Part shown: positions 1 to 9,943 of the stretch, in pieces
Position numbering within the stretch: position 1 is the stretch's first letter
How the letters are laid out: the number at the start of each line of letters is the position of its first letter
DNA from: Accumulibacter sp.
GTDB lineage: Bacteria > Pseudomonadota > Gammaproteobacteria > Burkholderiales > Rhodocyclaceae
Direction of reading: 5' to 3'
Assembly (NCBI GenBank): GCA_031257115.1
Contig: JAIRPF010000075.1
Coordinates: 1-64,000 of the forward strand
Length of the DNA stretch: 64,000 nucleotides
Notes under the pieces: generated by a model
What the model was told of the DNA's origin: nothing
Databases searched by the model: none
What the model saw: the letters and a program-made list of their open reading frames with translations, nothing else
Position numbers and translations under genes: made by a program

Positions 1-122
1 TGGAAGGGGTTGGCACCCCTCCCAAGTAGCTACGGTCGAAACCCCGGCCTTCCAGGCCGGGGTTCCAGCCTTCGCACCGCCCTAAAGGGCGGGGTTTCAA
101 ACCGGAGTCAGTTTTACGATGA
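1..122 (-). repeat. Copy A (truncated by window edge) of multi-hairpin dispersed element
   Basis: Reverse complement of the sequence at 56452-56616 and 57831-57995: shared 'ACTCCGGTTTGAAACCCCGCCC..GGGCGG..CCCCGGCCT..AGGCCGGGG' blocks. Confidence 0.9.
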
Positions 123-521
123 ACGGCAAGGTTATGATCCGAGCATAGTTTGGATCAATGTCGCATCCTGTTACGGCCAGGCGAACCAAGGCATCCCCAA
201 GATATCCTTATGCGATGCGGTCGCACCCTTTTCGAATCATTTTTTCCCTCGCAAGACATGAGGAGTCCATATACGGCTGTTGGTTTTTCCCCGGTAAATA
301 TGGATATAAAAAAATAATCGTATCCTTTTCTTCGAATGGTATCTATCGTTGTTCCTCGATCAATGGCAGATTCACCAAGGCGCGTGGTCACGTATTCATT
401 TCCAGTTTTTTCTCGCTGGCGCGGATGTGAAATGGTATGGGGCGGAAACGATAGATATTGCCAAGCGCGCCGATGAGTATCCCGTTTCAATCAAAGCCAG
501 TCTATGGATAGGAGATCAGCG

Positions 522-3020
522 ATGCTACACAAACTCAAAGAGGTCGGATCGGATGGAACGCAATACGAATGGAGCGATGCCTCCGATGGGGGCTCCGGAT
601 TATTCGACGAATCGGGGAAACTGATCCGCCGTGTCCAGCGTGAACGCTGCCATGCCGCGGCGAAGGCGGCCAAGGAATTCCTGCTCAACGCACCGCAGAA
701 GATCGATACCGAACGCTTGTCCTATTTGCTCGAAGCCTACCGGGAATTCGACTACGAGCCGCCGGTCGTCCTGCGCGCGCGGCTCTTCGACAACCTGCTC
801 CGGGGCAAACGGCTCTTCCTCGACGACAATCCGATCGCCGGCACGGTCACCAGTCACCCCGCCGGCGTCTATATCTATCCCGAATGGGATTCGGAGTGGA
901 TCATCAAGGAAATCAACCAGGCGATGATGAGCCACCTCGGCAAGATCGACATTTCGAAGGAAGAAAAACAACTGATGCTCGAAGCCTCGCGCTTTTTCAA
1001 GGATCGGAGCGCCTCGGCCAAGGCCAAGCGGCTCGCCAAACAGCTCTACGGCTGGAGTCCGCACGATTTCACCGAGGCCGGGCTGTTCACCGAGGGCGCG
1101 ACCTTCACCAAGGGCGCGGGCAACGTCGATTATGAGAGTTTCATCAACCGCGGACTCGGCGCGATCATCGAGGAGACGGAAGAGCGCCTGCGTGCGCTAA
1201 GCGTCACCGCCAAGAACAGCCAGAAAATCGACTTTTATCGCGCGGCGCTCATCACTCTGCGCGCCGTCATCCATCTCGCGCACCGCTATGCCGACCTGGC
1301 CGGGCAAACGGCGGAGGCCACCGGCGACCCGGTGCGCAAGGCCGAGCTGCTGGAGATCGCCGAAGTTTGTCGGCATGTGCCCGAAAATCCACCGCGCAAT
1401 TTCCGCGAGGCCGTGCAGTCATGGTGGTTCCTGCATCTCGGCATCCAGATCGAACAGGGCGGCTGCGGTTCCTCGCCGGGACGCATCGGCCAATATCTCG
1501 ACCGCTATTACCAGCTCGACAAGGCGGACGGCGGCACGCCCGATGACGCCGTCGGCTGGCTCAAGTGCCTGTTCGTCAAGATTCTCGAATTCGGCTATTA
1601 CCAGGGGATCACCTATTCCAAGATACTTTCCGGGCATACGGGGCATACGATCAACGTCGGCGGCTTCGACGCGCGCGGCGAGGACGCGACGACCGATCTC
1701 GACTATCTCATCCTGGATACGCAGATCGATCTGCGCAACATTCAGCCGACGATCACCGTGCTGTATCACGACAAGCTAAAGGAGGATTTCCTGCTCAAGG
1801 CCATCGACCTCGAACGGACGGGCCTCGGCCAGCCGCAGTGGATGAACACGCGCGTCATCACCGAACGATTGCTCGCGCGGCACGCCAGGAACGGCATCAC
1901 GCTCAAGGACGCGCGCAACTGCATCAACATGAGCTGCGTCGGCACGGGCGTTGCCGGCAAGACGGCCTTTGTCTCCGAAAACATGACCTTCAACCTAGCC
2001 AAGTGCTTCGAACTGGCGATCAATGATGGCTTCGACCCATTGACCCAAAAGCAGCTTGGCCCACACACCGGCGGCGCCGAATCCTTTGCCGATTTCGAGT
2101 CTTTTTTCGCCGCCTATAGCGCGCAGGTCAAGAATCTCTTCGAACGCATCCGCCCCTACGGCTCGATCGGTAGCAAGGCGATCGGCGACACGGTCCCCGG
2201 CGCGTTCCGCTCGGCGATGTACGGCGGCTGTCTCGAACGCGGCGAGGGCGAACAACAGGGCGGCACCGATTATTACCTCTATTTCGTCATCAGTACCGCC
2301 GGTGTCGATGCCGCCAACTCGCTGGCGGCGGTCAAACATCTGGTGTTCGATACCCGCCAGTTAAGCATACGGCAACTCACCGAGGCGCTGGCCGCCGACT
2401 TCGAGGGGCATGAAGACATCCGCCTGCTGTGCCTCAACGCGCCCAAGCACGGTAATGGCGATCCGGAAGTCGATGCGCTCGTGCGCCGTGTCTATGACGA
2501 TGCAATAGATCGTTTCCACGAGGTGGGCGGTGGTTTCTTCGGGGATCACATCGCCAACATCGAAGCCTATTCGTTGACCATTCACAATTACTTCGGCATG
2601 TTGACCGGCGCCCTGCCGACGGGGCGGCGGAAAGGCAAACCGCTGACCGACGCGAGCGTCTCGGCGATGCCGGGGACGGACAAGAAAGGCCCGCTGGCGT
2701 TGATCGCCTCCGCCGCGCAGGCGCTCGATACCGTCCGTTACGGCTCCAACCATTTCAACATGAAATTCCATCCGGGCGCGATCCAGGGGATCGCCGGCGC
2801 GCGCAAGCTGCTGGCGCTGATAAAAACCTACATGGATCTCGGCGGCTCCCACATCCAGTTCAATATCGTCAGTTCCGAGACATTGAAGAACGCGCAGGAA
2901 ACGCCGGAGGAATACCGCGACCTGACGGTGCGGGTGGCGGGATTTTCGGCGTATTTCACGCGCCTGCACGAAGGCGTCCAGGACGAGTTGATCGCCCGGA
3001 CGGAACTTTCGTTTTCCTGA
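522..3020 (+). CDS. Glycyl radical enzyme (pyruvate formate-lyase-like superfamily), substrate unknown
   Basis: C-terminal glycyl radical motif VRVAGFSAYF; candidate thiyl Cys in NCINMSCVGTG; activase gene downstream; AGGAG Shine-Dalgarno 7 nt before ATG at 522 (the track start at 504 is less likely). Confidence 0.9.
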   Translation: MLHKLKEVGSDGTQYEWSDASDGGSGLFDESGKLIRRVQRERCHAAAKAAKEFLLNAPQKIDTERLSYLLEAYREFDYEPPVVLRARLFDNLLRGKRLFLDDNPIAGTVTSHPAGVYIYPEWDSEWIIKEINQAMMSHLGKIDISKEEKQLMLEASRFFKDRSASAKAKRLAKQLYGWSPHDFTEAGLFTEGATFTKGAGNVDYESFINRGLGAIIEETEERLRALSVTAKNSQKIDFYRAALITLRAVIHLAHRYADLAGQTAEATGDPVRKAELLEIAEVCRHVPENPPRNFREAVQSWWFLHLGIQIEQGGCGSSPGRIGQYLDRYYQLDKADGGTPDDAVGWLKCLFVKILEFGYYQGITYSKILSGHTGHTINVGGFDARGEDATTDLDYLILDTQIDLRNIQPTITVLYHDKLKEDFLLKAIDLERTGLGQPQWMNTRVITERLLARHARNGITLKDARNCINMSCVGTGVAGKTAFVSENMTFNLAKCFELAINDGFDPLTQKQLGPHTGGAESFADFESFFAAYSAQVKNLFERIRPYGSIGSKAIGDTVPGAFRSAMYGGCLERGEGEQQGGTDYYLYFVISTAGVDAANSLAAVKHLVFDTRQLSIRQLTEALAADFEGHEDIRLLCLNAPKHGNGDPEVDALVRRVYDDAIDRFHEVGGGFFGDHIANIEAYSLTIHNYFGMLTGALPTGRRKGKPLTDASVSAMPGTDKKGPLALIASAAQALDTVRYGSNHFNMKFHPGAIQGIAGARKLLALIKTYMDLGGSHIQFNIVSSETLKNAQETPEEYRDLTVRVAGFSAYFTRLHEGVQDELIARTELSFS

Positions 3021-3033
3021 AAGGAGGAGAAAA

Positions 3034-3330
3034 GTGGAAGTGACGAAAGAAGCGCGCGAGAAACTGCTGGAATTCCTCGAAGATTATGGAGACGGTGGTT
3101 TCGTGCGCGTGGCGAGGCTTGTTACCGGCGGCGGATGTTGCGCCAATATCCGTCTCGGTGCCAGTCTGGATGAAGACCATGACGAGGAAAAAGACATGCT
3201 GTTCACGCTCGAAGGACTGCCGGTCGTGATCGAAAAAAGCGTCCATGCGGCGTTTTCGGAGATACGCATCGCCTTCGACGAAAACGATGGCATCGTCGTT
3301 TCGAGCGGCGGGCCGGCGGCCGTGAAATGA
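3034..3330 (+). CDS. HesB/IscA-like small protein, divergent
   Basis: TGGGCCANIRLG and LPVVIEKSVHAAFSEIRIAFDENDGIVVSS resemble the HesB/IscA fold; strong RBS AAAGGAGGAG; GTG start; C-terminal CGCG motif absent. Confidence 0.6.
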   Translation: MEVTKEAREKLLEFLEDYGDGGFVRVARLVTGGGCCANIRLGASLDEDHDEEKDMLFTLEGLPVVIEKSVHAAFSEIRIAFDENDGIVVSSGGPAAVK

Positions 3331-3376
3331 CAGTCAAGGGGCGGGCACGCCGGTCCGCCCCCGAGGATTCCACGAT

Positions 3377-4282
3377 ATGAGTGCCACGGAAGGCATCGTC
3401 TTCGACATCCAGCATTTCAGCCTGCACGACGGCCCAGGTGTCCGCTCGACGGTCTTTCTCAAAGGATGCCCGTTGAGCTGCCTGTGGTGCGGCAACCCGG
3501 AATCGCAGGACACGCGGCCGCAGCTGATGTTCTTTCCACATCTTTGCGCCGCCTGTGGCGCTTGCATGAAGGTCTGTCCGCGGCAAGCCATGACGCTCGG
3601 CGAAAACGGCCCGCGCTTCGATCCCGGCCGATGCGCCGCCTGTGGGAGTTGTGTGCCCCATTGTTTACGCGGCGCGCGCAGCCTGTCCGGAAAATCGATG
3701 GACGTAAAAGAGATCGGTGAAGAAGTGCGCCAGCACTGGCGCATCTTCCAGCAGAGCGGAGGCGGAGTCACGGTGAGCGGCGGCGAGCCGCTCGCGCAGA
3801 AAAATTTCCTGCACGCATTGTTAAGAGAGTTGCACGACGAAGCCGGCTTGCACACCTGCCTGGATACCTGCGCCAAGGCCCCCTGGCCGGTACTCGAACA
3901 CCTGCTGCCCCGCCTCGATCTGGTATTGCTCGACATCAAGCACATGGACGATACCGCGCACCGGAAATGGACCGGCGCCGGAAATACCGACATCATTGCC
4001 AACGCGAGAAAACTTGCCGAAAGCTCCGTCGATGTGCTGGTACGCATTCCGCTGATTCCGGATTTCAACGACAGTGACGAGAGCCTCTCCGCATTCGGAA
4101 AATTCCTGCGCGAGATTGGCCTCGACCGCATCGAAATCATGCCCTATCACACACTCGGTCTTTCCAAATACCGGGCGCTGGACAAGGATTACGCGCTTTC
4201 GCCAGGCGTGAAACCCAGGCTTGACGAAGCCGTCGATATGCTGACCGGGTTCGGGCTTGAAATCACGGTCCATCGGCATTGA
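3377..4282 (+). CDS. Glycyl-radical enzyme activating enzyme (radical SAM with ferredoxin insert)
   Basis: DGPGVRSTVFLKGCPLSCLWCGNPES radical-SAM CxxxCxxC plus two CxxCxxCxxxC clusters (CAACGACMKVCP, CAACGSCVPHC). Confidence 0.95.
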   Translation: MSATEGIVFDIQHFSLHDGPGVRSTVFLKGCPLSCLWCGNPESQDTRPQLMFFPHLCAACGACMKVCPRQAMTLGENGPRFDPGRCAACGSCVPHCLRGARSLSGKSMDVKEIGEEVRQHWRIFQQSGGGVTVSGGEPLAQKNFLHALLRELHDEAGLHTCLDTCAKAPWPVLEHLLPRLDLVLLDIKHMDDTAHRKWTGAGNTDIIANARKLAESSVDVLVRIPLIPDFNDSDESLSAFGKFLREIGLDRIEIMPYHTLGLSKYRALDKDYALSPGVKPRLDEAVDMLTGFGLEITVHRH

Positions 4283-4541
4283 ACCGGACGGAATGCCATT
4301 TGTTTATAAAATGAATATCAATATTATCCTGCCGCATGGAATTGCTCGTATTTGTTTATAGGAAATTAATCTTTTACTTGATTTTCACTCCGCTGTAGTC
4401 TTTTCGATACCGGCCGATTTCATGGCGTGGCAGGCCGTATTGCCCGATATCTTTTCGGGGCCGCTTCAAATCAGGACATGATTCGATTGAAGCGGACTGG
4501 ATTTCCGATCAATCCGTTTCATTCGTATCGACAGGAGTGAC

Positions 4542-5630
4542 ATGATGAAAGCAAGACAACGACGGTTCGCGCCAATCCTTTTGGCAAGCGCCTTCTGGGT
4601 GTTCACGGGGATGGCCGGGGCGGAGGACAAGCCCCCTGAAAGCATCAATCTGCAATTGCAGACCTGGACAGCGATCGCGGATGCCAGAGGCATTCTCAAG
4701 GAAGAATTCGGCAAGGTTGGCGTCAACAGGGTCAACCTGATCGCGCAGTCGTCGGGCGAACTGCTCGGCGCGGAAAGCGCGGCGGTCGGCGGCGGTACGC
4801 TGGCCTTCGCCCAGCGCATGGTCTATCCCGCCTTCGTGCAAAAGGCCAATGGCATCCCGGCGGTGATCGTCTGGCTCTCCGAGGCGTCCAACCGCTACCG
4901 CACGCCGATCTTCGTCTCGGCGGCGAACAAGGACATCAACACCATCGCCGACCTCGACGGCAAGAAGTTCGGTTCGTCGCGTATTTCGTGCTATTGGTCG
5001 GCGCCGTTCGAAATTCTCAACAACGCCGGCATTCCGCTCGACAGCCGCCTGAAAAAGGGCCGCGTGCGCTATGAAAACATCGAAAGCCCGGCGGTGGCCA
5101 TCCAGGCGCTGCTTTCCGGCGAAAAGGACGCGACGGCCGGGCATCTGGCGGCGAATCACTTCACCGCCGCCTACCTGCAAGGCAAGTTCAAGAAAATCGG
5201 AGGGCCTTCCGACACGGGCGTTTACGTAAATTACGGCGGACGGGTGAGTTATTTCGCGCACAAGGATTTTGCCGCCAAATACCCGAACGTGGTCAAGGCT
5301 TTCCTGGCCAGCCGGGAACGCGCGCGGGATTGGACTTATGACAATGTCGACGAGGCGGCCAAGATCGTTTCCAAAGCGCTGCGCATTCCTGAAGACGTGG
5401 CGAAATTCCAGATCACCCACCTGGGGCAGTGGGATTTCATGGCCGGCGAGCCTGACGCGGACAAGGCGCGCCACGCGATCAAGGAATTCCAGAAGTGGTA
5501 CGTGGCGAACGGCGACGACATTCTCGTCGACAAGCAACTGAGCGATGCCCAGATCGACGAATTCATCGACGGGAAGTTCTTCGCGGGCGGCTCGCATTCG
5601 ATCTACAGCGACAAATACTCGGCGTATTGA
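4542..5630 (+). CDS. NitT/TauT-family ABC transporter substrate-binding protein
   Basis: Signal peptide, SBP-like translation, followed by permease and ATPase genes. Confidence 0.8.
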   Translation: MMKARQRRFAPILLASAFWVFTGMAGAEDKPPESINLQLQTWTAIADARGILKEEFGKVGVNRVNLIAQSSGELLGAESAAVGGGTLAFAQRMVYPAFVQKANGIPAVIVWLSEASNRYRTPIFVSAANKDINTIADLDGKKFGSSRISCYWSAPFEILNNAGIPLDSRLKKGRVRYENIESPAVAIQALLSGEKDATAGHLAANHFTAAYLQGKFKKIGGPSDTGVYVNYGGRVSYFAHKDFAAKYPNVVKAFLASRERARDWTYDNVDEAAKIVSKALRIPEDVAKFQITHLGQWDFMAGEPDADKARHAIKEFQKWYVANGDDILVDKQLSDAQIDEFIDGKFFAGGSHSIYSDKYSAY

Positions 5631-5678
5631 AATGCCGTCGGGATGATCCTGGAGAAGGCGGACAACGACTGATAGGAC

Positions 5679-6566
5679 ATGGAGAACATGGAGAAAAAAC
5701 AGCAACTCGGTTACGCGGTTCCCTCTGGGGTGCTTTATGTTCCCACGGTCTCCGCGCCGAAAGTGGTCACGGCCGCGCTTTCCAGGATAAAGACTTTTTT
5801 TACCGGACAGCGCTATGTCGGCGCGCTCCTGCCGCTGCTGATCCTGGGCCTGTGGCAGGCGTCGGCGAGCTTCGTCTGGATCGAGCCGGTTTTCCTGCCC
5901 GCGCCGGTCAAGGTCGTCGAAGCTTTCTGGTACATGCTGATCAAGCAGGATTTGCTCAGGGACATCTGGGCCAGCGTATTCATCATCGCGCAAGCCTTCG
6001 CCTACGGCACGCTGCTCGGCGTCGGCCTGGGCTTCGCGGCCGGGCTGTCGCGCAAGATGGAACTGTTCTTCAGCGGCACGATCAATACGATCCGCCATAT
6101 CCCGACGGTCGCCTGGATTCCCCTGGTCGTCATCTGGCTGGGATTGGGCGCGCCCGCCAAGATCGTGGTGCTCGCCAAATCGATCTTCATTCCGGTATTC
6201 CTGAACACCCTGCAAGCCATCCGTGGCGTCGACCATAACTTCATCGAACTGGCGCGGGCATTGAAACTGACCAAGCGGCAATTGATCCGCCGCGTGATCC
6301 TGCCGGCGATCCTGCCCGTGGTCATGGTGACGCTCCGCTATTCGGTGGGACTGTCCTGGGCATTGGTGGTGGTTGCCGAGGGCATCAGCGGCCTGGAGGG
6401 TCTGGGCTTTCTCATCTTCCGCGCTCAGAACCTGCTGATGACCGACCAACTCCTGGTGTGCATGGTTCTGATCGGGGTGATCGGCTACGCCCTCGACCGT
6501 TTGCTGTACCTGGCGCAACAACGGCTTTTGCGCTGGCAGCGCGGTTTTGGGGGCAGCTATGCTTGA
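5679..6566 (+). CDS. ABC transporter permease (NitT/TauT family)
   Basis: Hydrophobic protein with permease motif (TVAWIPLVVIWLGLGAPAKIVV...NTLQAIRGVDHNFIELARALKLTKRQLIRRVILPAILP). Confidence 0.9.
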   Translation: MENMEKKQQLGYAVPSGVLYVPTVSAPKVVTAALSRIKTFFTGQRYVGALLPLLILGLWQASASFVWIEPVFLPAPVKVVEAFWYMLIKQDLLRDIWASVFIIAQAFAYGTLLGVGLGFAAGLSRKMELFFSGTINTIRHIPTVAWIPLVVIWLGLGAPAKIVVLAKSIFIPVFLNTLQAIRGVDHNFIELARALKLTKRQLIRRVILPAILPVVMVTLRYSVGLSWALVVVAEGISGLEGLGFLIFRAQNLLMTDQLLVCMVLIGVIGYALDRLLYLAQQRLLRWQRGFGGSYA

Positions 6567-7323
6567 AGCGCGCAACGTCACCCGGCGTTTCGGTGATTTC
6601 GTCGCCCTGCATGACACGGCGCTCGACGTCGGTGAAGGCGAATTTGTCACCATCGTTGGCGCGAGCGGCTGCGGCAAGACGACGCTCCTGCGGCTGATCG
6701 CCGGACTCGATCAGGACTATACGGGTGAAATCACACTGAACGGCCAGCGGATCGTGGGTACCAGCCTGGAGCGCGGCATCGTCTTCCAGGAGCCGCGCCT
6801 GCTGCCTTGGCTGGACCTCTGGGACAATATCGCCATCGCGCTCGACAACGCGCCGCTCTCGAACACGGCAAAAAAAGAGGCCGTCGCCGCGCAAATCGCG
6901 CTCGTCGGCCTGACCGGTTTCGAGCGCGCCTATCCCTCCGCGCTGAGCGGCGGCATGGCGCAACGCGCCGCGATTGCCCGCGCCTTGGTGGGTCATCCTT
7001 CGATCCTGTTGCTTGACGAGCCGCTCGGCGCGCTCGACGCGATTACCCGTATGCGCTTGCAGGAAGAGTTGCTGCGCATCTGGCGGCATGAAGGCGTCAG
7101 CATGATCCTGGTCACGCATGACGTTGAGGAGGCCATCTTCCTGAGCAAGAAGATCGTCGTGATGGATTCGAGGCCGGGCCGGGTAACGGCGAATATCGCG
7201 GTAGACCTGCCCATGCCCAGGGATCGCTCGTCGGCGGACTTCGGCGCGCTCAAGCGCAAGATTTTTGACGCGCTGCACGACAATGCGGCCGTGCGGTTGC
7301 CGGAAGCCGAATACGCTATCTAA
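6559..7323 (+). CDS. ABC transporter ATP-binding protein (NitT/TauT family)
   Basis: Walker A GASGCGKTT, signature LSGGMAQR, Walker B SILLLDEPLG; ATG at 6559 overlaps permease end. Confidence 0.95.
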   Translation: MLEARNVTRRFGDFVALHDTALDVGEGEFVTIVGASGCGKTTLLRLIAGLDQDYTGEITLNGQRIVGTSLERGIVFQEPRLLPWLDLWDNIAIALDNAPLSNTAKKEAVAAQIALVGLTGFERAYPSALSGGMAQRAAIARALVGHPSILLLDEPLGALDAITRMRLQEELLRIWRHEGVSMILVTHDVEEAIFLSKKIVVMDSRPGRVTANIAVDLPMPRDRSSADFGALKRKIFDALHDNAAVRLPEAEYAI

Positions 7324-7523
7324 GGCTGAAGCGGTTTGGAAAAGGTAGTCCTTCCAAAAGACCGCAAATGATTTTACGCGCCGCGACCGCTTGCCGCGTT
7401 GGCATCAAGGCGTCAACGCATTCGGCGCGGACGATGTGGTGATTGGCGGCTCGGCGGCGAGAGGGTTATAGCGCCCCCCAAAACCGCGGTCATCGAGAAG
7501 CGTCGACGCCATCGCGCGATGGG

Positions 7524-8429
7524 TTACCGGCGCATTTCGCCCACCGCCGCCAGGTAAATCCCGGCCAGCAGCAGAACGAAACCGGCGGCCTGGAGCGGGG
7601 CGAAGGATTCGCCGAAGAACAGCCAGGCCAGGAAGGCGCTGCCCACCGGCTCGCCGAGCGTGACCACGGCGACGAAGGTCGGCGAGACGTAGCGCAGCGA
7701 CCAGTTGTAGGCGGTGTGGCCAAGCAGTTGCGGCGCCAGCGCCAGGGCCAGCGCCACGAGGTAGGCCGGCGCTTCGTAGCCCGTCACCGCGACGCCGCCG
7801 GCCCGGCACGCCAGCAGAAGAAACAGCGCGGCAACGCCGTAGGCCAGCCAGACGTAGGCCGGCAGGGGCATTCCCGCGCGCAGGCGGCGGCCGACCAAGA
7901 GATAGGCCGAGAAACACCAGCTTCCCGCCAGCGCCAGCGCGTTGCCCAGCAGCGCGTTGCTTCCGCCCGCGCCGGCGCGGCCGTCGCTCCAGAAAATCAG
8001 GGCGCTGCCGGAGAGCGATACGGCGATGCCCGCCACGGTCAGGCGGCTCGGCCTTTCGCCGAACAGGGCGAGCGAGGCCAGGCTGATCCACACCGGGTTG
8101 GTCGTCACCAGCGCCGTGCTGCTGGCGACCGAGGTGTATTCGAGCGAGCTGATCCAGGTTGCGAAATGCAGGGCCAGGAAAAATCCCGCGCCAGCCGCCA
8201 GCGCCATCCGCCGCCGGTCCAGCGCCCGCAGCGCCTGCCGCGACCGCCACCAGGCGATTGGCGTCACGATCAGCGCCGCCAGGCCCAGGCGCAGCGCCGC
8301 GACCGCCAGCGAGGGCAAGCCGTGGCCCTGGGCGAAACGCGCGAGGATCGCGCCGAAGGAAACCGCCAGCAGACCGACGCCGAGCACGACGAACGGAAGC
8401 CAGCGGGGCGAGGGAGAAGTCGAATTCAT
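7524..8429 (-). CDS. EamA/DMT family transporter
   Basis: About ten TM segments, EamA-like duplicated architecture. Confidence 0.85.
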   Translation of the reverse strand: MNSTSPSPRWLPFVVLGVGLLAVSFGAILARFAQGHGLPSLAVAALRLGLAALIVTPIAWWRSRQALRALDRRRMALAAGAGFFLALHFATWISSLEYTSVASSTALVTTNPVWISLASLALFGERPSRLTVAGIAVSLSGSALIFWSDGRAGAGGSNALLGNALALAGSWCFSAYLLVGRRLRAGMPLPAYVWLAYGVAALFLLLACRAGGVAVTGYEAPAYLVALALALAPQLLGHTAYNWSLRYVSPTFVAVVTLGEPVGSAFLAWLFFGESFAPLQAAGFVLLLAGIYLAAVGEMRR

Positions 8430-8524
8430 GCGTGAAAGGCCGGTTTATTCACCGTGAATACATTTCGAATCCGGAGAAAGGCAAGTGGGGTTTCACCACG
8501 GCGGGCGCGGCGGAAGGCGAAAAG

Positions 8525-9090
8525 CGTTGACCACGACGGATATGGTGAACACGGCGAAAGACATGAAAGCAGAAGATTTTCTGGTTTTCGCCCATGACAG
8601 TTCCATTTGCAATGACCCGCAAGGGGCGGCACCCCTCTCCCGTCATTGCGAGGCGCGCGGCGCCGTGGCAATCCAGAATGACCGGGATCGGGAAGGGACT
8701 GGATTGCTTCGCTTCGCTCGCAATGACGGCCGGGGCGTTTCATATTACATATCGGATGATTTCGAATGAACTTGTCATGGTTTTCTTTCGTCGTATCCTC
8801 CGTGGCTGGAAAGCGTTAACCACGGCGAACACGGCGAAAGACATGAAAGCAGAAGATTTTCTGGTTTTCGCCCCTGGCGATTCCATTTGCAATGACCCGC
8901 AAGGGGCAGCGTCCCGCTCTCGTCATTGCGAGGCGCGCGGCGCCGTGGCAATCCAGAATGACCGGGATCGGGAAGGGACTGGATTGCTTCGCTTCGCTCG
9001 CAATGACGGCCGGGGCGTTTCATATTGCATATCGGATGATTTCGGGTGAACTTGTCATGGTTTTCTTTCGCCGCATCCGCCGTGCTTTCA
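8525..9090. repeat. Direct duplication of ~290-bp composite intergenic unit
   Basis: 8525-8811 and 8815-9090 nearly identical; each contains CGTCATTGCGAGGCGCGCGGCGCCGTGGCAATCCAG...GGATTGCTTCGCTTCGCTCGCAATGACGG. Confidence 0.95.
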
Positions 9091-9115
9091 AGCGAACTCA
9101 CGGCGGGCGGCGTCC

Positions 9116-9928
9116 TCATCGGCTCTGGCCGCTTTCATCCATGCCCCGGCGCAGTTCGGCGACGAGGCGCTTGACCCTCGCGCAAACCTCGCCGGGCTGG
9201 GATTGCTCGATTTCCTCGATGATGCGGCTGCCGACGATCACGGCGTTGGCGAAGCGCGCGATCGCGCCGGCCGTTCGCGCGTCGCGGATGCCGAAACCGA
9301 CGCCGACCGGCACGCCGACCGCCGCGTGTATTTCGGGAACGCGCCGGGCCACGGCGGCCACGTCGAGATCGCCCGATCCGGTGACGCCTTCGAGCGAGAC
9401 GTAGTACACGTAGCCGCTGGCGAGTTTGGCGACCAAGGCGACGCGCGCCTCGGTCGAAGTCGGCGCGAGCAGGAAGATCGGGTCGAGCGCGTTGGCCCGC
9501 ATGGCCCTAGCGAAATCGGCGCTTTCTTCCGGCGGATAGTCGACGGCCAGCACGCCGTCGACGCCGGCGTCGAACGCCGCCGCGGCGAATGCATCGACGC
9601 CCATGGCCTCGATCGGATTGGCGTAACCCATGAGCACGACCGGCGTTTCGTTGTTGTCGGCGCGGAAGTTGGCGGCCATTTCCAGCGTCCGGCGCAGGCT
9701 GACGCCTTTTTTGAGCGCGCGCTCGGAGGCGCGCTGGATGGTCGGCCCATCGGCCATCGGGTCGGAGAATGGCACGCCGAGTTCGATGATGTCCGCGCCG
9801 GCTTCGACCAGCGCGTGCATCAGCGGCACGGTCAGCGCCGGGTCGGGATCGCCGGCGGCGATGAAAGGAATGAGCGCCTTGCGCCCTTGCGCTTGCAGGC
9901 GCTCGAATGTGGCTTGGATCTTGGACAT
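9116..9928 (-). CDS. trpA: Tryptophan synthase alpha chain
   Basis: [30 protein letters not shown], upstream trpB. Confidence 0.97.
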   Translation of the reverse strand: MSKIQATFERLQAQGRKALIPFIAAGDPDPALTVPLMHALVEAGADIIELGVPFSDPMADGPTIQRASERALKKGVSLRRTLEMAANFRADNNETPVVLMGYANPIEAMGVDAFAAAAFDAGVDGVLAVDYPPEESADFARAMRANALDPIFLLAPTSTEARVALVAKLASGYVYYVSLEGVTGSGDLDVAAVARRVPEIHAAVGVPVGVGFGIRDARTAGAIARFANAVIVGSRIIEEIEQSQPGEVCARVKRLVAELRRGMDESGQSR

Positions 9929-9943
9929 TTTGCCTTCCTTTTT

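Noticed and set aside
4509-6677. 722-aa minus-strand ORF opposite the ABC transporter genes
   Set aside because: Antisense shadow of convincing SBP and permease genes.
8485-9049. ORFs spanning the duplicated 8.5-9.1 kb repeats
   Set aside because: Translations derive wholly from intergenic repeats.
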